NCBI RefSeq assembly: GCF_047675955.1
Contig: NW_027328114.1
Location: forward strand, 558,001-622,000
Direction of reading: 5' to 3'
DNA from: Chlorocebus sabaeus
Lineage: Eukaryota > Chordata > Mammalia > Primates > Cercopithecidae
DNA: 64,000 bases
This document shows, in pieces, positions 10,201 through 20,522 of the stretch (the first letter of the stretch is position 1; the number at the start of each line of letters is the position of its first letter). A program made the position numbers and the translations under genes. The notes under the pieces are model-generated. The model saw only the letters and a program-made list of their open reading frames with translations. It did no database searches and was not told the origin of the DNA.

Positions 10201-12579
10201 CCTCAAGAAGCCTTTCGCTAAGATTGTTCTTCTGCAATTTGCAATGTGATATTTGGAAGCCCATAGAGGGCTACGGTAGAAAAGAAAATATCTTCAGTTA
10301 AAAACTGGAAAGGAGCTTTCTGAGAAACTGATTTGTGTTCTGTTAATTCATCTCACAGAGTTACAGCTTTCCCCTCAAGAATCCGTTCACTAAGACTGTT
10401 CTTGGGAAATTTTGAAAGTAATATTTGGAAGCCCATAGAGGGCTATGGTGAAAAAGGAAATAACTTTCCTTAAGAACTGGAAAGAAGCTTTCTGAGAAAT
10501 TGCTTTGTGTTCTGTTAATTCATCTCACAGAGTTACAGCTTTGCCCTCAAGAAGTCTTTCGCTAAGAGTGTTCTTGTGGAATTTGCAAAGTGAAATTTGG
10601 AAACCCAAAGCGGGCTATGGTGAAAAAGCAAATATCCTAAGAAAAAAACTGAAAAGAAGCTTTCTGAGAAACTAATTTGTGTTCTGTTGATTCATCGCAC
10701 AGAGTTACAGCTTTCCCCTCAAGAAGCCTTTCGGTAAGACTGTTCTTGTGGAAATTGCAAAGTGATATTTGGAAGCCCATAGAGGGCTACGGTGAAAAAG
10801 GAAATATCTTCAGTTAAAAACTGGAAAGAAGCTTTCTGAGAAACTGCTTTGTGTTCTTTTAATTCATCTCACAGAGTTACAGCTTTCACTTCAAGAAGAC
10901 TTTCGCTAAAACTGTTGTTGTGGAATTTTCAAAGTCTTATTGGAAGCCCATAGAGGGCTATGGTGGAAAAGGAAGTATCCTAAGATAAAAACTGAAAAGA
11001 AGCTTTATGAGAAACTACTTTGTGTTCTGTTAATTCATCTCACAGAGTTGCAGCTTTCCCCTCAAGAAGCCTTTCGCTAAAACAGTTCTTGTGGAATTTG
11101 CAAAGTGATATTTGGAGGCAAATAGAGGGCTATGGTGAAAAAGGAAATATCTTCCGTTAAAAAGTGGAAAGAAACTTTCTGAGAAACTGCTTTGTGTTCT
11201 GTTAATTCATCTCACAGAGTTACAGCTTTCCCCTCAGGAAGCCTTTCACTAAGACTGTTCTTGTGGAATTTGCAAAGTGATATTTGGAAGCCCATAGCAG
11301 GCTATGGTGAAAAAGGAAATATCCTAGGATAAAAACTGAAAAGAAGCTTTCTGAGAAACTGATTTGTGTTCTGTTAATTCATCTCACAGGGTTACAGCTT
11401 TCTCCTCAAGAAGCCTTTCGCTAAGACTGTTCTTGTGGAATTTGTAAAATGAAATTTGGAAGCCCATAGAGGGCTATGGTGAAAAACGAAATATCTTCCG
11501 TTAAAAAGTGGAAAGAAGCTTTCTGAGTAACTGCTTTCTGTTCTGTTAATTCATCTCACAATGTTAAAAATTTCTACTCAAGAAAATTTTAGCTAAGGCT
11601 GATCTTGTGGAATTTGAAAAGGGATATTTGGAAGCCCATAGGGGGCTATGGTGAAAAAGGAAGTATCTTCCGTTAAAATCTGGAAAGAAGATTTCTGAGA
11701 CACTACTTTGTGTTCTGTTAATTCATCTCAGAGACTTACAGCTTTCCCCTCATGAAGCCTTTCCCTAAGACTGTTCTTGTGGAATTTGCAAAGTGATATT
11801 TGGAAGCCCACAGAGGGCTATGGTGAAAAAGGACGTATCCTAAGATAAAAACTGAAAAGAAGCTTTCTGAGAAACTGCTTTGTGTTCTGTCAATTTATCT
11901 CACAGAGTTACAGCTTTCCCCTCAAGAAGACTTTCGTGATGGCGGTTCTTGTGGAATTTGCAATGTCACATTTGGAAGCCCATGGAGGGTTACGGTGAAA
12001 AAGGAAACATCTTCAGTTAAAAACTGGAAAGAAGCTTTCTGACAAACTGCTTTGTGTTCTGTTAATTCATCTCATAGAGTCACAGCTTTCCCCTCAGGAA
12101 GCCTTTTGCTAAAGCTGTTCATGTGGAATTTGCAAAGTGATATTTGGAAGCCCATAGAGGGCTCTGGTGAAATAGGAAATATGCTAAGATAAAAACTGAA
12201 AAGAAGCCTTCTAAGGAACTGCATTGTGTTCTGTTAATTCATCTCACAGATGTACAGCTTTCTCCTCAAGAAGCTTTTCGCTAAGACTGTTCTTCTGGAA
12301 TTTGCAAAGTCAATTTGGAAGCCCATAGTGGGCTACGATGAAAAAGGAAATAACTTCCGTTAAAAACAGGAAAGAAGCGTTCTGAGAAACTGCTTTGTGT
12401 TCTGTTAATTCATCTCACAGAGTTAGAGCTTTCCCCTCAAGAAGCCTTTCCCTAAGAATGTTCTTGTGGAATTTGCAAAGGGATATTTGGAAGACCTTAG
12501 AAGGTTATGGTGAAAAAGGAAATTTCCTAAGACAAAAACTGAAAAGAAGCTTTCTGAGAAACTGCTGAGTGTTCTGTTA

Positions 12580-12930
12580 GTTCATCTCACAGAGTTACAG
12601 CTTTCCCCTCAGGAAGCCGTTCAATAAGACTGTTCTTGTGAAATTTGGAACCTAATATTTGGAATCCCATAGAGGGCCCTGGTGAAAAAGAAAATATCTT
12701 CCATTAAAAACTGTAAAGAATCTTTCTGAGAAACTACCTTGTGTTCTGTTACTTCATGTCACAGAGTTACAGCTTTCCACTCAAGAAGCCTTTCCCTAAG
12801 ACTGTTCTTGTGGAATTTGCAAAGAGATATTTGGAAGCCCATAGAGAGCTGTGGTGAAAAAGGAAATATCTTCCTTAAAATGCTGGAAAGAAGCTTTCTG
12901 AGAGACTGCTTTGTGTTCCATTAATTAATC
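12580..12930 (+). repeat. Multi-monomer repeat string, unit 1
   Basis: About two monomers here share diagnostic variants with 13906-14255. These include 'aggaagccgttca', 'gaaatttgga', 'cttccattaaaaactgtaaa' and 'gtcacagagttacagctttc' followed by 'cactcaagaagcctttccc'. The offset is 1,325 bp, which equals eight monomers less a deletion of about 47 bases that can be seen at 13893-13906. Confidence 0.7.
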
Positions 12931-13892
12931 TCACAGAGTTACAGCTTTCCCCTCAAGAAGCCTTTCGCTAAGACTGTTCTTGTGGAATTTGTAAAGTGAT
13001 ATTTGGAAGCCCATAAAGGGCCATGGTGAAAAAGGAAATATCTTCTGTTAAAAACTGGAAAGAAGCTTTCTGAGAGACTTCTTTGTATTCTCTTAATTCA
13101 TCTCACACAATTACAGCTTTCCCCTCAAGAATCCTTTCGGTAAGACTGCTCTTGTGGAATTTGCAGAGTGATATTTGGAAGCCCATAGAGGGCTAGGGTG
13201 AAAAAGGAAATATCTTCCGTTAAAAACTGGAAAGATGCTTTCTGAGAAACTGCTTTGTGTTCTGTTAATTCATCTCACAGAGTTACATCTTTCCCCTCAA
13301 GAAGCCTTTCTCTAAGACTGTTCTTGGGGAATTTGCAAAGTGATATTTGGAAGCCCACAGAGGGCTATGGTGAAAAAGGTGATATCCTAAGATAAAAACT
13401 GAAAAGAAGCTTTCTGAGAAAGTGCTTTGTGTTCTGTCAATTTATCTCACAGAGTTACAGCTTTCCCCTCAAGAAGACTTTCGCGATTAATGTTTCTTGT
13501 GGAATTTGCAAAGTGACATTTGGAAGCCCATGGAGGGCTATGTTGAAAAAGGAAATATCTTCAGTTAAAAACTGGAAAGAAGCTTTCTGACAAACTGCTT
13601 TGTGTTCTGTTAATTCATCTCACAGAGTTACAGCTTTCCCCTCAAGAAGCCTTTCGCTAAGAGTGTTCTTGTGGTATTTGCAAAGTGATATTTGGAAGAC
13701 CTTAGAAGGCTATGGTGAAAAAGGAAATATCCTGAGATAAAAACTGAAAAGAAGCTTTCTGAGAAACTGCTTTGTGTTCTGTTAATTCATCTCAGAGAGG
13801 TACAGCTTTCCCCTCAAGAAGTCTTTCTCTGAGACTGTTCTTGTGGAAAATGCAAAGTGATGTTTGGAAGCTCATAGAGGCTATTAGGCTAT

Positions 13893-14255
13893 TGTGAAAA
13901 AGTTAGTTCATCTCACAGAGTTACAGCTTCCCCTCAGGAAGCCGTTCACTAAGACTGTTCTTGTGAAATTTGGAAAGAAATATTTGGAAGCCCATAGAGT
14001 GCAATGGTGAAAAACAAAATATCTTCCATTAAAAACTGTAAAGAATCTTTCTGAGAAACTGACTTGTGTTCTGTTAATTCATGTCACAGAGTTACAGCTT
14101 TCCACTCAAGAAGCCTTTCCCTAAGACTGTTCTTGTGGAATTTCCAAAGTGATATTTGGAAGCCCATAGATGGCTATGGTGAAAGAGAAAATATCTTCCT
14201 TAAAAAACTGGAAAAGAGCTTTCTGAGAGACAGCTTTGTGTTCCATTAATTCATC
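13893..14255 (+). repeat. Multi-monomer repeat string, unit 2, with a deletion joint
   Basis: This is the downstream partner of 12580-12930. It starts with a joint where 'gctattgtgaaaaag' runs straight into 'ttagttcatctcac', so about 47 bases of the monomer (the 3' tail and next start) are missing. After the joint it follows unit 1 with scattered differences. Confidence 0.7.
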
Positions 14256-15010
14256 TCACAGAGTTACAGCTTTCCCCTCAAGAAGCCTTTCGCTAAGACT
14301 GTTCTTGTGGAATTTGCAACGTGACATTTGGAAGCCCATAAAGAGCCATGGTGAAAAAGGAAATATCTTCCGTTAAAAACGGAAAAGAAGCTTTCTGAGA
14401 GACTGCTTTGTATTCTCTTAATTCATATCACACAATTACAGCTTTCCCCTCAAGAAGCCTTTCGCTACGACTGCTCTTTTGGAATTTGCAGAGTGATATT
14501 TGGAAGCCCATAGAGGGCTATGGTGAAAAAGGAAATATCTTCCGTTAAAAACTGGCAAGAAGCTTTCTGAGAAACTGCTTTGTGTTCTGTTAATTCATCT
14601 CACAGTGTTACAGCTTTCTCTCAGGAAGCCTATAGTTAAAGCTGTTCTTGTAGAATTTGCAAAGCGATATTTGGAAGCCCATAGAGGGCTATGGTGAGAA
14701 AGGAAATATCCTAAGATAAAAACTGAAAAGAAGCCTTCTAAGAAACTGCATTGTGTTCTGTTAATTCATCTCACAGAGTTACAGCTTTCTCCTCAAGAAG
14801 CTTTTCGCTAAGACTGTTCTTCTGGAATTCGCCAAGTGATATTTGGAAGTCCATAGAAGGCTATGTTGAAAAAGTAAATATCCTAAAATAGAAACTGAAA
14901 AGAAACTTTCTGAGAAACTGCTTTGTATTCTGTTAATTCATCTCACAGAGTTACAGCTTTCCCCTCAAGAAGCCTTTCGCTAAGACGGTTCTTGTGGAAT
15001 TTGCAAAGTG

Positions 15011-17048
15011 ATATTTCGAAGACCATAGAGGGCTATGGTGAAAATGGAAATATCCTAAGAGAAAAACCGAAAAGAAGCTTTCTGAGAAACTGCTTTGTGT
15101 TCTGTTAATTCATCTCACAGTGTTACAAGTTTCTCCTCAAGAAACCTTTAGCTAAGGCTGATCTTCCTGAATTTGAAAAGTGATATTTGGAAGCCCATAG
15201 TGGGCTATGGTGTTAAAGGAAGTATCTTCCGTTAAAATCTGGAAAGAAGATTTCTGAGAAACTGCTTTGTGTTATGCTAATTCATCTCAAGAAACCGTTC
15301 ACTGAGACTGTTCTTGTGGAATTTGCAAAGTGATATTTGAAGACCATAGATGGTTATGGCGAAAAAGGAAATATCCTAAGATAAATACCGAAAGGAAGCT
15401 TTCTCAGAAACTGCATTGTCTTCTCTTACTTCATCTCACAGAGTTATAACTTTCTCCTCGAGAAGCCTATCACTAAGATTGTTCCTGTGGAATTTTCAAA
15501 GTCATATTTGGAAGCCCATAGAGGGCTATGGTGAAAAAGGAAATAACTTTCCTTAAAAACTGGAAAGAAGCTTTCTGAGAAACTGCTTTGTGTTCTGTTA
15601 ATTCATCTCACAGAATTACAGCTTTCCCCTCAAGAAGCTTTTCGCTAAGACTGTTATTGTGGAATTTGCAACGTGATATTTAGAAGCCCATAGAGGGCAA
15701 TGGTGAAAAAGTGAATATCTTCCGTTAAAAACTGGAAAGAATCTCTCTTAGAAACTGCTTTGTGTTCTGTTAATTCATGTCACAGAGCTACAGCTTTCCC
15801 CTCAAGAAGTCTTTCGCTAAGACTGTTTTTGTGGAATTTGCAAAGTGATATTTGGAAGCCCATAGGGGGTTATGGTGAAAAATGAAACATCTTCAGTGAA
15901 AAACTGGAATAAAGATTTCTGGGAAACTGCTTTGTCTTCTGTTATTTCAACTCACAGAGTTAGAGCTTTGCCCTCAAGAAGCCTTTCGCTAAGACTCTTC
16001 TTGTGGAATTCGCAAAGTGAAATTTGGAAGCCCCTAGAGCCCAAAGGTGAAAAAGGAAACATCCTAAGATAAAAACTGAAAAGAAGCTTTCTGAGAAACT
16101 GATTTGTGTTCTGTTAATTCATCGCACAGAGTTACAGCTTTCCCCTCAAGAAGCCTTTCTGTAAGACAGTTCTTGTGGAATTTGCAAAGTGATATTTGGA
16201 AGCCCATAGAGGGCTACGGTGAAAAAGGAAATATCTTCAGTTAAAAACTGGAAAGAAGCTTTCTGAGAAACTGCTTTGTGTTCTGTTAATTCATCTCACA
16301 GAGTTACAGCTTTCCCCTCAAGAAGACCTTTACTAATCTGTTCTTGTGGAATATGCAAAGTGATATTTGGAAGCCCATATAGGGCTATGGTTAAAAAGGA
16401 AATATCTTCAGTTGAAAACTGGAAAGAAGCTTTCTGAGAAACTGCTTTGTGTTCTGTTAATTCATCTCACAGAGTTACAGCTTTCCCCTCAAGAAGTCTT
16501 TCGCTAGGACTGTTCTTGTGTCATTTCTAAAGTGGTATTTAGAAGGCCATAGAGGGCTATGGTGAATAAGGAAATATTTTCCGTTATAAACTGGAAAGAA
16601 GATTTCTGAGAAAGTGCTTTTTGTCCTGTTAATTCATCTCACAGAATTACAGCTTTCTCCTCAAGAAGAATTTCGCTAACACTTTTCTTCTGGAATTTGC
16701 AAAGTGATTTTAGAAGCCCATAGAGGGTTATGGCAAAAAGGAAATATTCTAAGATAAAAACCGAAAAGAAGCTTTCTGAGAAACTGCATTATGTTCTCTT
16801 AATTCCTCTCACAGAGTTATAGCTTTCCCCTTAAGAAGCCGTTCACTAATAATGTTCCTGTGGAATTTTCAAGGTGATATTTGGAAGCCCATAGAGGGCT
16901 ATGATGAAAAAGGAAATATCTTCCGTTAAAAACTGGAAAGAATGTTTTTTAGAAACTGATTTGTGTTCTGTTAATTCATCTCACAGATTTACAGCTTTCC
17001 CCTCAAGATGCCTTTCGCTAAGACTGTTCTTGTGGAATTTGCAATGTG
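15011..17048 (+). repeat. 12-monomer tandem duplication, unit A (2,038 bp)
   Basis: This unit and the next are nearly letter-for-letter the same at a constant offset of 2,038 bp, which is 12 monomers of 169.8 bp. Only a few differences were noticed, for example at 15211 against 17249 and at 15424 against 17462. The start is set where the 'atatttcgaagacc' variant begins; upstream of it the two sequences stop matching. The low divergence against the general diversity of the array points to a recent unequal crossover. Confidence 0.9.
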
Positions 17049-19086
17049 ATATTTCGAAGACCATAGAGGGCTATGGTGAAAATGGAAATATCCTAAGAGA
17101 AAAACCGAAAAGAAGCTTTCTGAGAAACTGCTTTGTGTTCTGTTAATTCATCTCACAGTGTTACAAGTTTCTCCTCAAGAAACCTTTAGCTAAGGCTGAT
17201 CTTCCTGAATTTGAAAAGTGATATTTGGAAGCCCATAGTGGGCTATGGTGATAAAGGAAGTATCTTCCGTTAAAATCTGGAAAGAAGATTTCTGAGAAAC
17301 TGCTTTGTGTTATGCTAATTCATCTCAAGAAACCGTTCACTGAGACTGTTCTTGTGGAATTTGCAAAGTGATATTTGAAGACCATAGATGGTTATGGCGA
17401 AAAAGGAAATATCCTAAGATAAATACCGAAAGGAAGCTTTCTCAGAAACTGCATTGTCTTCTCTTAATTCATCTCACAGAGTTATAACTTTCTCCTCGAG
17501 AAGCCTATCACTAAGATTGTTCCTGTGGAATTTTCAAAGTCATATTTGGAAGCCCATAGAGGGCTATGGTGAAAAAGGAAATAACTTTCCTTAAAAACTG
17601 GAAAGAAGCTTTCTGAGAAACTGCTTTGTGTTCTGTTAATTCATCTCACAGAATTACAGCTTTCCCCTCAAGAAGCTTTTCGCTAAGACTGTTATTGTGG
17701 AATTTGCAACGTGATATTTAGAAGCCCATAGAGGGCAATGGTGAAAAAGTGAATATCTTCCGTTAAAAACTGGAAAGAATCTCTCTTAGAAACTGCTTTG
17801 TGTTCTGTTAATTCATGTCACAGAGCTACAGCTTTCCCCTCAAGAAGTCTTTCGCTAAGACTGTTTTTGTGGAATTTGCAAAGTGATATTTGGAAGCCCA
17901 TAGGGGGTTATGGTGAAAAATGAAACATCTTCAGTGAAAAACTGGAATAAAGATTTCTGGGAAACTGCTTTGTCTTCTGTTATTTCAACTCACAGAGTTA
18001 GAGCTTTGCCCTCAAGAAGCCTTTCGCTAAGACTCTTCTTGTGGAATTCGCAAAGTGAAATTTGGAAGCCCCTAGAGCCCAAAGGTGAAAAAGGAAACAT
18101 CCTAAGATAAAAACTGAAAAGAAGCTTTCTGAGAAACTGATTTGTGTTCTGTTAATTCATCGCACAGAGTTACAGCTTTCCCCTCAAGAAGCCTTTCTGT
18201 AAGACAGTTCTTGTGGAATTTGCAAAGTGATATTTGGAAGCCCATAGAGGGCTACGGTGAAAAAGGAAATATCTTCAGTTAAAAACTGGAAAGAAGCTTT
18301 CTGAGAAACTGCTTTGTGTTCTGTTAATTCATCTCACAGAGTTACAGCTTTCCCCTCAAGAAGACCTTTACTAATCTGTTCTTGTGGAATATGCAAAGTG
18401 ATATTTGGAAGCCCATATAGGGCTATGGTTAAAAAGGAAATATCTTCAGTTGAAAACTGGAAAGAAGCTTTCTGAGAAACTGCTTTGTGTTCTGTTAATT
18501 CATCTCACAGAGTTACAGCTTTCCCCTCAAGAAGTCTTTCGCTAGGACTGTTCTTGTGTCATTTCTAAAGTGGTATTTAGAAGGCCATAGAGGGCTATGG
18601 TGAATAAGGAAATATTTTCCGTTATAAACTGGAAAGAAGATTTCTGAGAAAGTGCTTTTTGTCCTGTTAATTCATCTCACAGAATTACAGCTTTCTCCTC
18701 AAGAAGAATTTCGCTAACACTTTTCTTCTGGAATTTGCAAAGTGATTTTAGAAGCCCATAGAGGGTTATGGCAAAAAGGAAATATTCTAAGATAAAAACC
18801 GAAAAGAAGCTTTCTGAGAAACTGCATTATGTTCTCTTAATTCCTCTCACAGAGTTATAGCTTTCCCCTTAAGAAGCCGTTCACTAATAATGTTCCTGTG
18901 GAATTTTCAAGGTGATATTTGGAAGCCCATAGAGGGCTATGATGAAAAAGGAAATATCTTCCGTTAAAAACTGGAAAGAATGTTTTTTAGAAACTGATTT
19001 GTGTTCTGTTAATTCATCTCACAGATTTACAGCTTTCCCCTCAAGATGCCTTTCGCTAAGACTGTTCTTGTGGAATTTGCAAAGTG
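17049..19086 (+). repeat. 12-monomer tandem duplication, unit B (2,038 bp)
   Basis: This is the second copy, directly abutting unit A. Its end near 19086 is where the sequence continues with 'atatttggaatccc' instead of the 'atatttcgaagacc' that begins each unit. The last 550 bp of this unit plus the next 400 bp form the left flank of the L1 at 19488 and recur beside the second L1 copy. Confidence 0.9.
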
Positions 19087-19487
19087 ATATTTGGAATCCC
19101 ATAGAGGGCTACGGTGAAAATGAAAATATCCTAAGATAAAAACCAAAAAGAAGCTTTCTGAGAAACTGCTTTGTGTTCTGGTAATTCATCTCACAGTGTT
19201 ACACCTTTCTCCTCAAGAAGACTTTCGCTAAGACTGTTCTTGTGGAATTTGAAATGTGATATTTTGAAGCCCATGGGGGCTATGGTGAAAAAGGAAATAT
19301 CTTTCGTTAAAAACTGGAAACAAGATTTCTGAGATACTGCTTTGTGTTCTGTTAATTCATCGCACAGAATTACAGCTTTCCCCTCAAGAATCCGTTCACT
19401 AAGGCAGTTCTTGTGAAATGTGCAAAGTGATATTTGGAAGCCCATAGAGGGCTATGGTGAAAAACGAAATATCTTCTGTTAAAAACC
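18541..19487 (+). repeat. Satellite flank shared with 58921-59867
   Basis: About 950 bp of satellite left of the first long L1 matches the satellite left of the second at a constant offset of 40,380 bp. Shared private variants include 'cttgtgtcattt', 'tggtatttagaa' and 'gaataaggaaatatttt'. This shows the L1 and its flank were copied together. Confidence 0.88.
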
Positions 19488-19509
19488 AGAGGCAGATAAA
19501 GCCACAAAG

Positions 19510-20522
19510 ATGGGGAAATAGCAGGGCAGAGAAGCTGGAATTTCAAAAAATAAGATCGCATCTTGTCCGGCAAAGGAGCGCAGCTCATCGCCAGCAACGA
19601 ATCAAAGCTGGACGGAGAATGACTTTCACGAGATGATAGAAGAAGGCTTCAGTCCATCAAACTTCTCAGAGCTAAAGGAGGAATTACCTACCCAGTGCAA
19701 AGAAACTAAAAGTCTTGAAAAAAAAGTGTAAGTATTGATGGCTAGAATAATTAATGCAGAGAACTTCATAAACGAAATGAAAGAGATGAAAATCATGACA
19801 CGAGAAATACGTGACAAATGCAAAAGCTTCAGTAACCGACTCGATCAACTGGAAAAGAGTATCAGCGATTAAGGATCAAATGAACGAAATGAAGCGAGAA
19901 GAGAAATCAAAAGAAAAAAGAAGAAAAAGAAATGAACAAAGCCTGCAAGAAGTATGGGATTATGTAAAAAGACCAAATCTACGTCTGTTTGGGGTGCCTG
20001 AAAGTGAGGGGGAAAATGGAACCAAGTTGGAAAACACTCTTCAGTATATCATCCAGGAGAACATCCCCAACCTAGTAGGGCAGGCCAACATTCAAATCCA
20101 GGAAATACAGAGAACACCACAAAGATACTCCTCGAGAAGAGCAACTCCAAGACACATAATTGCCAGATTCACCAAAGTTGAAATGAAGAAAAAATCTTAA
20201 GGGCAGCCAGAGAGAAAGGTCGGGTTACCCACAAAGGGAAGCCCATCAGACTAACAGCAGATCTCTCGGCAGAAACTCTACAAGCCAGAAGAGAGTGGGG
20301 GCAATATTCAACATTCTTAAAGAAAAGAATTTTCAACCCAGAATTTCATATCCAGCCAAACTAAGTTTCATAAGTGAAGGAGAAATAAAATCCTTTACAG
20401 ATAAGCAAATGCTTAGAGATTTTGTCACCACTAGGCCTGCCTTACAAGAGACCCTGAAGGAAGCACTAAACATGGAAAGGAACAACCGGTACCAGCCACT
20501 GCAAAACCATGCCAAAATGTAA
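19510..20522 (+). pseudogene. L1 ORF1 (RNA-binding chaperone), broken
   Basis: ORF1p normally is a trimeric coiled-coil RNA chaperone of about 338 residues that coats L1 RNA. Here the ATG at 19510 is followed by a TAG as the fourth codon. More stops and a one-base loss in an A-run near 20190 (ending the frame at 'aaatcttaa') follow. The C-terminal domain, including 'NFQPRISYPAKLSFISEGEI', is still recognisable up to the natural TAA at 20520-20522. The spacer to ORF2 is 63 bases, as expected for primate L1. No functional product is likely. Confidence 0.9.

Larger units (their letters stand above)
2347..19487 (+). repeat. Alpha satellite array, block 2
   Basis: About 17.1 kb (close to 100 monomers) of continuous alpha satellite in the same orientation as block 1. 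Two kinds of monomer 3' end alternate irregularly: one reads 'cttccgttaaaaactgga', the other 'cctaagataaaaactgaa'. The left half holds five divergent monomers (listed separately). The region 11.5-15 kb holds partly repeated multi-monomer strings, and 15.0-19.1 kb holds a clean 12-monomer tandem duplication. The pJ-alpha (A-type) box position is occupied by 'ctatggtgaaaaaggaa'; no intact CENP-B box was seen. Open frames of 60-95 codons here are the same monomer read in one frame and are not genes. Confidence 0.95.

Noticed and set aside
14064..14249. Many 60-95 codon open frames in the satellite with similar proteins on both strands (for example 12739, 14064, 36988, 45621, 47638)
   Set aside because: They are the same monomer read in one frame. 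The period is close to 57 codons, so a stop-free frame recurs. Most start with TTG or GTG, and no conservation beyond the repeat is seen.
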